DNA from: Pseudomonas fluorescens
GTDB taxonomy: Bacteria; Pseudomonadota; Alphaproteobacteria; UBA2136; UBA6156
NCBI GenBank assembly: GCA_003241595.1
Contig: QFOU01000052.1
Span: 1-10,161 of the forward strand
Direction: 5' to 3'
DNA: 10,161 nt
The translations under genes were made by a program, and so were the position numbers. A model generated the notes under the pieces. That model was not told the origin of the DNA, searched no databases, and saw nothing but the letters and a program-made list of their open reading frames with translations. Below, piece by piece: positions 1 to 5,437 of the stretch. Position 1 is the first letter of the stretch; every line of letters starts with the position of its first letter.

Positions 1-1
1 G

Positions 2-283
2 TCGAATCAACTGGATCCTTCTTTTGAATTGATTGCGATTGAATTACCCGGAAGAAACAGGAGTCAGGAATACCCTTTTTATCAGGACTATCAGCAAATC
101 GTGAAAGATGTTCTGCCGCAACTGCTTCCCTTATTATCCGGGACAAACATTCGGCCATACACACTGGTCCAAAGCCACTTAACGGCCAAAAGGGCGGAGA
201 CTTCAAAAGTCTCCGCCCTTTTTGAAATAAGAAACGGACTATTTCTCCGCAGAGGGCACCCGCGTCGCTACGTGCGGTCTTAA
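2..283 (+). pseudogene. Relic of a type II thioesterase (alpha/beta hydrolase), 5' end outside window
   Basis: The reading frame is open from the first bases. Its first ~55 residues resemble positions ~35-90 of type II thioesterases (GrsT/TesA-like, which clear misprimed acyl groups from NRPS/PKS carriers): FELIAIELPGR, then a helix like IVKDVLPQLLPLLSG, then RPYTLV. In the family RPYTLV is followed at once by the nucleophile motif GHSxGG. Here it becomes QSHLTAKRAE and the frame runs straight through a perfect hairpin terminator, ending at 283. The nucleophile Ser, the catalytic Asp/His and about 150 residues are therefore missing. This stretch looks lower in GC than the neighbouring genes, which fits a decayed, possibly acquired gene. 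The family match is by eye and from memory. An alternative is a short unrelated protein, but the thioesterase likeness is good. Confidence 0.6.
188..223 (+). terminator. Strong rho-independent terminator, probably bidirectional
   Basis: A 16-bp perfect stem (188-203 with 207-222) with a CAA loop and a T5 tail on the + strand. The reverse strand reads the same stem followed by TTTT. It ends transcription entering from the left and can also serve the minus-strand DUF1636 gene, whose stop codon is 16 bases away at 239-241. Confidence 0.9.
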
Positions 284-661
284 TGCGTCATTATGCTCCG
301 AATCCGCACACGCGATACGCCCGTTTCCACGTTTCCGGTAAAGCTTGAGGAGTTCCACAACCTTCCACCCGTCAACATCCGGCTTAAGCTGATTAAAGAC
401 ATAACTAAATCGCCCCCGGCTCGCAAAACCCACACTGCAACAGCCATTGGGCATACCACTGCACTCACAACCACCAAGGCAGTTCATGCCTTTCACTTCA
501 ACATCGGGGAAGTGCTTAAGTAATTTACGCACCTGTACTAAAAAACCGGCCCCTTCAGCACCCTCTTTCTCCCAACGTGCAGGGTCCCGATCACACGAAC
601 GACACACAAACACCTTAATGATGCGGGGAGAAGCAGTACGAGATGCCTTGGTATTTTCCAT
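239..661 (-). CDS. DUF1636-like metal-binding protein (ferredoxin-like), Cys-rich variant
   Basis: A 140-residue cytoplasmic protein with no signal peptide. It has a VFVCRSC motif (C20, C23), a helix, a strand ending in NCLGGC (C61, C65) and a GRFSYVF strand. This is the layout of DUF1636 proteins, which resemble thioredoxin-like 2Fe-2S ferredoxins with a CxxC...CxxxC ligand set. The cellular role of the family is not established; in other genomes members often sit near cobalamin or cobalt genes, but none is visible here. The variant is odd: the second ligand pair is followed by an insert with C67, C74 and C75, where typical members continue directly into a Pro/Thr-containing strand. The start at 661 gives the right N-terminus; the upstream GGTGG is only a fair ribosome site. 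It is transcribed toward the terminator at 188-223 and divergently from the gene at 753. Confidence 0.75.
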   Translation of the reverse strand: MENTKASRTASPRIIKVFVCRSCDRDPARWEKEGAEGAGFLVQVRKLLKHFPDVEVKGMNCLGGCECSGMPNGCCSVGFASRGRFSYVFNQLKPDVDGWKVVELLKLYRKRGNGRIACADSEHNDALRPHVATRVPSAEK

Positions 662-675
662 ACGCCACCATCCTG

Positions 676-684
676 TGCTATAAA
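676..684 (+). promoter_or_regulatory. Candidate extended -10 promoter for the membrane-protein gene at 753
   Basis: TGC followed by TATAAA forms an extended -10 element about 70 bases before the start codon at 753. No convincing -35 lies 16-18 bases upstream. The same AT-rich step lies just upstream of the divergent DUF1636 start and may serve both directions. Confidence 0.35.
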
Positions 685-752
685 CTCACCAGAATACAAG
701 CAACATTACAAATATCCGTTCCACCTCTCGCACTCCAGAAAGGGAGATCGCC

Positions 753-1385
753 ATGAGATACCTTATCCGAACGATGTGTTTATTCGCATTTGGCGTCGGC
801 CTCCTCACTCTAGTTCAACCCGCACACGCGAAAGACCACAAGGGCGTCTACGACGATCTCGGCAACGAGTATGGCATCTACATCGCCCCGCTCGAACACG
901 GCCAGATGGTCGTCATGAGCGAGCGCCGCACCGATATCCTGAATATGGCGCGCCAGTACACGCATGATACCATCGTGGCCAAACTGGTCGAACGCGAGTT
1001 CGGGCAATATCTGCGCGCCGGCGCCGGCGTTATCCGTGCCGATCTCGCCGATGCGAACACACTGCTGCACCTGCCCACGCATGCCTATCTGGCCCACGAT
1101 CGTGCGATCCTGGCGCGCATGAAGGACATCGCTCCCAACTCGGCCGCCGCACGACTTGCCGATGAGGTGGATGCCCAACTCATCCGCGATCAAGGCTCCA
1201 GCCTGTCGCTGTGCCAGTACAGTACCCTGTCGTTCAATACCAACAGCTATGTAGGTCCCGACTGGAAACTGATCGACGCAGGCATACTCATGCAACTTGC
1301 AGCGGTTCTCGCCACCGCGATCGCCCTCTGCATGACAGCACTGATGACGCTCACCAAGCGCCGTCACTACAAGCCAACCTTTTAA
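753..1385 (+). CDS. Exported protein with a C-terminal membrane anchor, unknown function
   Basis: A 210-residue protein I do not recognise. Residues 1-26 are a Sec signal peptide (Arg start, hydrophobic core, AHA cleavage site before K27). Residues ~27-175 should be periplasmic, helix-rich and charged. Residues ~177-200 are a hydrophobic transmembrane segment followed by KRRHYKPTF, a positive tail that should stay in the cytoplasm, giving a type I single-pass topology. The mature part has a lone C154 and one membrane Cys at 193. The start is well supported by AAGGGAG seven bases before the ATG. It is a single-gene unit, closed by the hairpin at 1412-1438. The ORF reading backwards through it is an antisense shadow, as it lacks the signal peptide and ribosome site. 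Its position between two DUF1636-like genes may be coincidence. Confidence 0.75.
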   Translation: MRYLIRTMCLFAFGVGLLTLVQPAHAKDHKGVYDDLGNEYGIYIAPLEHGQMVVMSERRTDILNMARQYTHDTIVAKLVEREFGQYLRAGAGVIRADLADANTLLHLPTHAYLAHDRAILARMKDIAPNSAAARLADEVDAQLIRDQGSSLSLCQYSTLSFNTNSYVGPDWKLIDAGILMQLAAVLATAIALCMTALMTLTKRRHYKPTF

Positions 1386-1411
1386 CGTCAGCGTTCGCGC
1401 TGTCCCCTAAC

Positions 1412-1438
1412 CCCCCGCCATGAGTGGCGGGGGTTTCT
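1412..1438 (+). terminator. Rho-independent terminator of the membrane-protein gene
   Basis: A 9-bp perfect stem CCCCCGCCA / TGGCGGGGG with loop TGAG, followed by TTTCTT, 26 bases past the stop codon. Confidence 0.85.
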
Positions 1439-1454
1439 TCATATTCCGATTCCA

Positions 1455-1463
1455 TGCTATACC
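1455..1463 (+). promoter_or_regulatory. Extended -10 element, probably giving a leaderless mRNA
   Basis: TGC plus TATACC, with exactly six bases between the hexamer and the ATG at 1470. Transcription would therefore start at or next to the A of the start codon. No Shine-Dalgarno sequence is present in the gap. A poor TTCTTC lies 17 bases upstream in the -35 position. Confidence 0.45.
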
Positions 1464-1469
1464 GCAGCC

Positions 1470-1838
1470 ATGAGCACACCTACCGCCATCCTCTACATCT
1501 GCGCCACCTGCGGCATGAAGAAAGATCCCGAAACCGGCATCAAACCGAATAACCCGCTGGCCGAAGCTCTCGTCGCCGAAACCTCAAAACTTCTTCAAAA
1601 TGAAGATATCGAGGTACGCCTCACCAAGTGCCTCAGCCTCTGCAGCACACCTATTGCATGGGGCCTGCACGCCGAAGACCGCCACGCCACCACTTTCGCA
1701 CCCGCCACCACAGCTGAAGACATGGCCACCACCGCCAAACTCTATCTCAACACCCCCCTTGGCGAAAAAATGCCAAAAAAGCATCTTCCTCCCCACGTCA
1801 TTCCCACGCTCATTAGCCGCCTTCCACCACTCAAATAA
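1470..1838 (+). CDS. DUF1636-like ferredoxin-fold protein (second copy)
   Basis: A 122-residue cytoplasmic protein. YICATCG (C11, C14) near the N-terminus, a helical stretch, then KCLSLCSTPIAWGL (C54, C58) give the CxxC...CxxxC ligand set of DUF1636 and 2Fe-2S thioredoxin-like ferredoxins. It probably binds an iron-sulfur cluster or another metal; its partner is unknown. Unlike the copy at 239-661 it has no extra cysteines, so the two are diverged paralogues or unrelated arrivals rather than a recent duplication. The start ATG has no ribosome site but sits six bases after an extended -10, consistent with leaderless translation. It is closed by the hairpin at 1851-1872. The C-terminal tail after ~95 is Pro/Lys-rich and probably flexible. 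Confidence 0.75.
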   Translation: MSTPTAILYICATCGMKKDPETGIKPNNPLAEALVAETSKLLQNEDIEVRLTKCLSLCSTPIAWGLHAEDRHATTFAPATTAEDMATTAKLYLNTPLGEKMPKKHLPPHVIPTLISRLPPLK

Positions 1839-1850
1839 TCAATTCAAAAA

Positions 1851-1872
1851 AAGCTCCCCAGAGGGAGCTTTT
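1851..1872 (+). terminator. Bidirectional rho-independent terminator between convergent genes
   Basis: An 8-bp perfect stem AAGCTCCC / GGGAGCTT with loop CAGA. On + it is followed by TT; on the minus strand by a run of seven T, so it works best for yceI coming from the right and also closes the DUF1636 gene ending at 1838. Confidence 0.85.
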
Positions 1873-1890
1873 CCAAATCCAGCAAGAGCT

Positions 1891-1913
1891 AAAAAAGTCT
1901 GATGCAAAGCATC
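1891..1913 (-). terminator. Secondary weak terminator of the yceI-family gene
   Basis: On the minus strand GATGC-TTT-GCATC is followed after four bases by TTTTTT, 22 bases past the yceI stop. The stem is only 5 bp. It is in tandem with the stronger hairpin at 1851-1872. Confidence 0.4.
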
Positions 1914-1934
1914 GTAGCCCGTGCCTCAAATCAA

Positions 1935-2576
1935 CTATTTTTTAGTAAACTCGACAGCGATCTGTACTTTGACGTCATCACCCACCATCGGCACCATCTT
2001 GCTCATGCCAAAGTCGCTGCGCTTGATGGTAGTGGTACCGTCAAAGCCGATACGCTCATTGCCACCAAACGGGCTTACACCGTGGCCGTTAAACACAACG
2101 TCCAGCACAACCGGCTTGCTCACGCCCAGCATGTTCAGCAAACCATGAACCTTACCAATGCTCTTGCCGTTGGCGGTGGTACCGGTCACTTCAACCTTGG
2201 TGCTGGTAAAGGTAATGCTCTTGTACTTCTCGGTATTGAAGAAGTCGGCACCTTCAAGGTGCTCATCCAGCTTGTCTACACCGGTGTCAGCGCTGTCGGC
2301 ATCAATGGTGATAACAACACCGCTCTTGCTCAAATCAACCGGATTAACGGTGGCTGTACCGTCAATGTCATCAAAGCGTCCCGCAAAGTTGGAAAAACCA
2401 AGGTGGTCGATCTTAAAGATCACGCTGGCATGGGTCTTATCCAGCTCGTAGGTACCGGCAGTTACGGTTTTGTAATCAAGGCTCGGGCCTTTGTAGTCGG
2501 TAGCTTGGGCAAATACGTTGCCGCTCAGAGCGGTGGCAACCAGCGCAGCTGCAGCTGCATAGGTGCGGATGTTCAT
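1935..2576 (-). CDS. yceI: YceI-family periplasmic lipid-binding protein
   Basis: A 213-residue protein with a clear Sec signal peptide (1-23, Ala-rich core, VFA cleavage site). The mature part starts with GTYELDKTHASVIFKIDHLG, the hallmark opening of the YceI lipocalin-like beta-barrel, and continues with alternating strands, VDKLDEHLEGADFFNTEKY, a K-x-x-x-I-T-F-T-S strand and a closing RSDFGMSKMVPMVGDDV segment typical of the family. YceI barrels bind long isoprenoid chains such as polyprenol or ubiquinone-like lipids in the periplasm; the physiological role is not settled. Length is close to that of other family members. The start is set by GAAGGGGGA ten bases before the ATG. It is a single-gene unit with tandem terminators downstream and an inverted-repeat candidate operator about 135 bases upstream. 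Confidence 0.92.
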   Translation of the reverse strand: MNIRTYAAAAALVATALSGNVFAQATDYKGPSLDYKTVTAGTYELDKTHASVIFKIDHLGFSNFAGRFDDIDGTATVNPVDLSKSGVVITIDADSADTGVDKLDEHLEGADFFNTEKYKSITFTSTKVEVTGTTANGKSIGKVHGLLNMLGVSKPVVLDVVFNGHGVSPFGGNERIGFDGTTTIKRSDFGMSKMVPMVGDDVKVQIAVEFTKK

Positions 2577-2675
2577 AGGATAAGTCCCCCTTCATATAAT
2601 TATTTTGAACTTACCGAAATAAAACCCCAACCGAACCGCTATGGCAATATCAAAAACACGCAACTGCCCACAAAC

Positions 2676-2684
2676 TTATCCACA
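2676..2684 (+). promoter_or_regulatory. Perfect DnaA box
   Basis: TTATCCACA, exact match to the consensus, in the noncoding region upstream of the yceI-family gene. It is one of four perfect copies in the window. Confidence 0.6.
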
Positions 2685-2708
2685 AACATTAATAAAATCA
2701 GACAATAA

Positions 2709-2724
2709 GTTACATACATGTAAC
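2709..2724. promoter_or_regulatory. Inverted repeat GTTACAT-AC-ATGTAAC, candidate operator upstream of yceI
   Basis: Perfect 7-2-7 dyad. Its core TTACA-N4-TGTAA is identical in design to the dyad at 5076-5091 next to uvrC. The regulator is unknown. Confidence 0.4.
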
Positions 2725-2728
2725 CATA

Positions 2729-2773
2729 CAAAGCAAAACGAGCGGGCCGGGGAAATGTTCCCCCAGCCCGTTC
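2729..2773 (-). terminator. Rho-independent terminator of the 80-residue orphan gene
   Basis: A long GC-rich stem (2740-2754 with 2758-2773, one bulge and one G-U pair) directly after the stop codon at 2780, followed on the minus strand by GTTTTGCTTT. The + side is also T-rich, so it may stop transcription in both directions. Confidence 0.8.
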
Positions 2774-2779
2774 GAATAA

Positions 2780-3022
2780 TTATTTTTTCACATACTTTCC
2801 GGTCAATGGGTCAAGTTCCCAATCCGTTCCAGCTCCCATTGCAGCTGTGATCCCCCCACCAAAAGATGATGTAGAATTGAGAGCACTCGAAACGCTGTCA
2901 GCAAAGTCCCACGACCCTGTTTGACGATACACGTCCTGAGCTTCATAAGCTCCCCTACCAGCATTAGAAAAGCTGTCTAATACAGCTTCAACAATTCCGA
3001 AGCCAAGTTTCGGTCCACTCAT
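2780..3022 (-). CDS. 80-residue orphan protein, Gly/Ser-rich, unknown
   Basis: I do not recognise this protein. It starts MSGPKLGFGIVEAVLDSF; the start at 3022 is supported by ACGGAG eight bases upstream, whereas the longer frame starting at 3106 would run through its own promoter. It has no signal peptide and no long hydrophobic helix. The middle is polar (Tyr/Gln/Asp/Ser), followed by FGGGITAAMGAG and a charged tail ending YVKK. It lies just downstream of uvrC on the same strand, where many proteobacteria have pgsA, but has its own promoter at 3072-3100 and its own terminator. Codon use looks less GC-biased at third positions than in uvrC, which would fit a recently acquired gene. Expression signals on both sides make a real gene likely. 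Confidence 0.6.
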   Translation of the reverse strand: MSGPKLGFGIVEAVLDSFSNAGRGAYEAQDVYRQTGSWDFADSVSSALNSTSSFGGGITAAMGAGTDWELDPLTGKYVKK

Positions 3023-3030
3023 GCAAGTCT

Positions 3031-3061
3031 CCGTTAAAACGGAAAAAGGCAAAATGCCTTT
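3031..3061 (-). terminator. Hairpin with T run in the uvrC/orphan gap: uvrC terminator or leader attenuator
   Basis: On the minus strand AAAGGCA-TTT-TGCCTTT continues into TT, a terminator-like 7-bp hairpin (3045-3061). It is followed by a second dyad CCGTT-TT-AACGG (3031-3042) that includes part of the ribosome site ACGGAG of the orphan gene. The first hairpin ends uvrC transcription, but it also lies downstream of the orphan promoter, inside its leader. Confidence 0.5.
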
Positions 3062-3071
3062 ACCTGCCTTT

Positions 3072-3100
3072 ACTATAGAACCCCAACCACTTATCCACAA
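3072..3100 (-). promoter_or_regulatory. Promoter of the orphan gene with an overlapping perfect DnaA box
   Basis: Minus strand: -35 TTGTGG (3095-3100), 17-bp spacer, -10 TATAGT (3072-3077). The -10 matches 5 of 6 consensus positions. The perfect DnaA box TTATCCACA at 3091-3099 covers the -35, so DnaA binding there would block the promoter. Confidence 0.5.
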
Positions 3101-3118
3101 CCCCATAGAGTTACAGAA

Positions 3119-5065
3119 CTAAGACTGCCTAAAGTAATCGAACACCACCTGCGCCAACTCTTTCCCAAATCCCTGCACCTGCTGCAGATCTCCCAGGCTC
3201 GCCCCCCGCACACCTTCCACACTCCCAAAGTGCAAAAGCAACGCCTTCTTCTTGTTCGGCCCCACACCCGGAATCCCATCCAACCGACTCACCGCCAACG
3301 CCTTACCCCGACTTTCACGGTGGAAGGTGATCGCAAACCGGTGCGCTTCATCCCGCACACGCTGAAGCATGAATATCAAATCAGTTCCATATTTTACCGG
3401 AAGTTCATACAGTACAACTTCACCTTCAGCATCCACCTTCGCCAGCCAGATGGTCTCCAACCCCTTATCCCGCTCTTCGCCTTTGGCGATACCTACAAGG
3501 GCCGGACACTCCGGCTGCCCCAGCAACCCCTGCTCGCGCACCACGTCCACCAGCACGTTAAGCTGTCCCTTGCCTCCGTCCACAAGCAGAACATCCGGCA
3601 GCCCCACCGCACGACCTTCGTCGTCCACGCCACCCTCCTTCATCCCCTTGATCACACGCCGCGTCAGCACTTCGCGCAACATGGCGTAATCGTCCGGTGT
3701 GTTCTTGGTTTTGATATGGTAACGACGATACCGCTGGCGCAACATGCCCTCCGGCCCTGCCACCACGCAACTGGCCACAGGGAAGCGACCGGAAATATTC
3801 GAAATGTCATAACACTCCAACAACGCAAGCGGACGCTCCAACTCCAGCATCTCGCCAAACGCCAGCATCTGCTTGCTCCATCCGTCGTTCTCGGCGTTCT
3901 TACGGTGAAGGGCTTGCACGGCGTTCTTCTCCGCCTGTAGCATTACTTCGCGCTTGTCGCCACGCGCCGGTACTTCCAACCGCACCTTGCGTCCGGTACT
4001 TACACTCAACGCCTCAGCCAAGGTCTCTTCGTCGTTCGGTACAATGTTGCAGTACACATGGCTCACCGGCATACGCTGGGTGTAATGCAATGCCAGAAAC
4101 ACGCGTAACGCCTCACCCAGATCAAGGCTTCCGTCACCCATGTCATATTTCGGGTAATACATCTGGTTCCCCACATGCTGACCGTTACGGTAGTAAAATG
4201 CCTGTACGCCCAAACGCCCACCTTCACTCACCATAGCGAACACATCCGCCTCCGGCAGCGCATGGCTCAAACCACCACTTCCCGCCTTAACAGCACTCAG
4301 CGCCTTAATTCGGTCGCGCACTACAGCCGCATATTCGTAATCCATCTCGGCAGAGGCCGTTTCCATCTGCCCCTGCAATTCCTTCAATACCCGCTGACGC
4401 TCACCGCGTAAAAACAACGTCGCCTCGCGCACGCTTTCCTTGTAGGCCACGCGGTCGATCTTCCCCACACACGGGCCACTGCATCGCTTGATATCATACT
4501 TCAAACACGGCCGCGTGCGGTTCTTGAACACGGTATCCGCACAAGTACGCAGCCGGAAGGCCCGCTCCATCAGGTCAAGGGTCTGATACACGGCCCCCGC
4601 GCTGGGGTATGGCCCAAAGTAGTCACCTTTTGTCCGTCGCGTACCGCGATGCGAGCGGATCATCGGCGTCTCCTCATGGGTAATCAGCACACTCACATAG
4701 CTCGCATCATCGCGGAAAATAATGTTGTACTTGGGCTTGAGGCTCTTAATGAGGTTGGCTTCCAGCAAAAGCGCTTCCGCCTCGGTCTTGGTCTCCACCA
4801 CCACAAGGTCACGGGTCTCAAACACCATTTTGCGAATGCGCACCACCATCCGCTCAGGCTGGGTGTAGCTGGTCAGGCGGGCTTTCAGGTTGCGGGCCTT
4901 GCCCACATACAAAACATCTCCCTTGTCATTCAGCATTCTATAGACACCGGGCGCGGTAGAAATGGCGCCCAAGCGCGCCCGAATCACCTCAATGCCATCA
5001 AAATCTTGAACTCCCATGTCCGCAAACTGCCATAACCCAGCACTTCTGCCAAGCTCAGCCACCAT
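3119..5065 (-). CDS. uvrC: UvrC, excinuclease ABC subunit C
   Basis: The dual-incision nuclease of nucleotide excision repair, acting on the UvrB-DNA pre-incision complex in the cytoplasm. Order of domains: GIY-YIG nuclease for the 3' cut (APGVYRML, VLYVGKARNLKARL, residues ~36-115); a four-Cys cluster (RTCADTVFKNRTRPCLKYD, then CSGPC), the ligand set of the reported 4Fe-4S site; a UVR domain that binds UvrB (EMDYEYAAVVRDRIKAL); the RNase H-like nuclease for the 5' cut (ECYDISNISG, LLVDGGKGQLNV, RDEAHRFA); and a C-terminal helix-hairpin-helix pair (LDGIPGVGPNKKKALLLHFG). All are intact, giving a normal length of 648 residues. The start is uncertain: ATG 5065 has AAGG nine bases upstream, GTG 5062 has GGGGAG closer, TTG 5074 lies at the edge of a palindrome, and ATG 5017 fits the E. 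coli N-terminus but lacks a ribosome site. Confidence 0.95.
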   Translation of the reverse strand: MVAELGRSAGLWQFADMGVQDFDGIEVIRARLGAISTAPGVYRMLNDKGDVLYVGKARNLKARLTSYTQPERMVVRIRKMVFETRDLVVVETKTEAEALLLEANLIKSLKPKYNIIFRDDASYVSVLITHEETPMIRSHRGTRRTKGDYFGPYPSAGAVYQTLDLMERAFRLRTCADTVFKNRTRPCLKYDIKRCSGPCVGKIDRVAYKESVREATLFLRGERQRVLKELQGQMETASAEMDYEYAAVVRDRIKALSAVKAGSGGLSHALPEADVFAMVSEGGRLGVQAFYYRNGQHVGNQMYYPKYDMGDGSLDLGEALRVFLALHYTQRMPVSHVYCNIVPNDEETLAEALSVSTGRKVRLEVPARGDKREVMLQAEKNAVQALHRKNAENDGWSKQMLAFGEMLELERPLALLECYDISNISGRFPVASCVVAGPEGMLRQRYRRYHIKTKNTPDDYAMLREVLTRRVIKGMKEGGVDDEGRAVGLPDVLLVDGGKGQLNVLVDVVREQGLLGQPECPALVGIAKGEERDKGLETIWLAKVDAEGEVVLYELPVKYGTDLIFMLQRVRDEAHRFAITFHRESRGKALAVSRLDGIPGVGPNKKKALLLHFGSVEGVRGASLGDLQQVQGFGKELAQVVFDYFRQS

Positions 5066-5075
5066 TCTCCCCAAC

Positions 5076-5091
5076 CTTACAAGCTTGTAAG
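5076..5091. promoter_or_regulatory. 16-bp perfect palindrome at the uvrC start, candidate operator
   Basis: CTTACAAGCTTGTAAG is a perfect dyad ending about ten bases upstream of the chosen uvrC ATG. It shares the TTACA-N4-TGTAA core with the dyad at 2709-2724. It does not match the LexA boxes I know for alphaproteobacteria (GTTC-N7-GTTC) or E. coli (CTGT-N8-ACAG). Confidence 0.45.
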
Positions 5092-5118
5092 CATCGCGAA
5101 AGATTCAACTTTTTACAC

Positions 5119-5322
5119 TTATCCCAAAATCTGTGGATAACTCTTGGGACATCTCACCCTTCATACCCCTCAAAGCCACGTCGGGCCTACAGCTCTACCC
5201 TTCTGCCACATTTTTAAACACCGCTCATATTATTTTAAAATCAATAATTTAAATAAATTATCCAACAAATAAGCCGCTTCGTCAGACTTGACACCCACTT
5301 ACCCCCGCAGGGTTGTGGATAA
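5119..5322. other. Origin-like intergenic segment: DnaA boxes, AT-rich core, IHF-like site
   Basis: The 372-base gap between uvrC and the sxtJ-like gene holds no gene. It contains two perfect DnaA boxes on the minus strand (TGTGGATAA at 5132-5140 and 5314-5322), two 7-of-9 boxes (5119-5127 and 5258-5266), an AT-rich core at about 5220-5270, and in that core AATCAATAATTTA (5239-5251), which fits the IHF consensus WATCAA-N4-TTR. These are parts of a bacterial origin, but the C excess of the + strand does not change sign across the segment, which argues against the main chromosomal origin. DnaA titration or DnaA-linked regulation of uvrC is an alternative. Confidence 0.4.
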
Positions 5323-5388
5323 CCTATTGGAAAACTCCCTACCTCCTTGTTTCATCAGTCGTCCATCAAGGATTACACTCACAAGCCC

Positions 5389-5417
5389 TTGACGATACGC
5401 CCCCCTCCCCCCATAAA
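5389..5417 (+). promoter_or_regulatory. Promoter of the sxtJ/sxtI-like unit with a C6TC6 spacer
   Basis: -35 TTGACG (5389-5394, 5 of 6), 17-bp spacer, -10 CATAAA (5412-5417, 4 of 6). The predicted start of transcription near 5424 leaves a short leader before the ATG at 5438. The spacer and first -10 base contain C6-T-C6, so slippage would change the spacing. Confidence 0.55.
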
Positions 5418-5437
5418 CCTTGCCTATGGGGGAAAAT

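Noticed and set aside
810..1367. 185-residue open frame on the minus strand
   Set aside because: Antisense of the exported membrane-protein gene, which has the better start signals and a convincing signal peptide.
1902..2708. 268-residue open frame on the + strand
   Set aside because: It is the antisense of the yceI-family gene. It has no ribosome site or recognisable domain, while the minus frame has a signal peptide, family motifs and a Shine-Dalgarno sequence.
3230..3940. 236-residue open frame on the + strand inside uvrC
   Set aside because: Antisense of the RNase H-like half of uvrC; rich in His/Gln/Arg/Thr/Leu as typical for such shadows.
5119..5322. Main chromosomal origin of replication
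   Set aside because: The DnaA boxes and AT core fit, but strand composition does not change sign here and the usual alphaproteobacterial origin neighbours are absent. It is kept only as origin-like.
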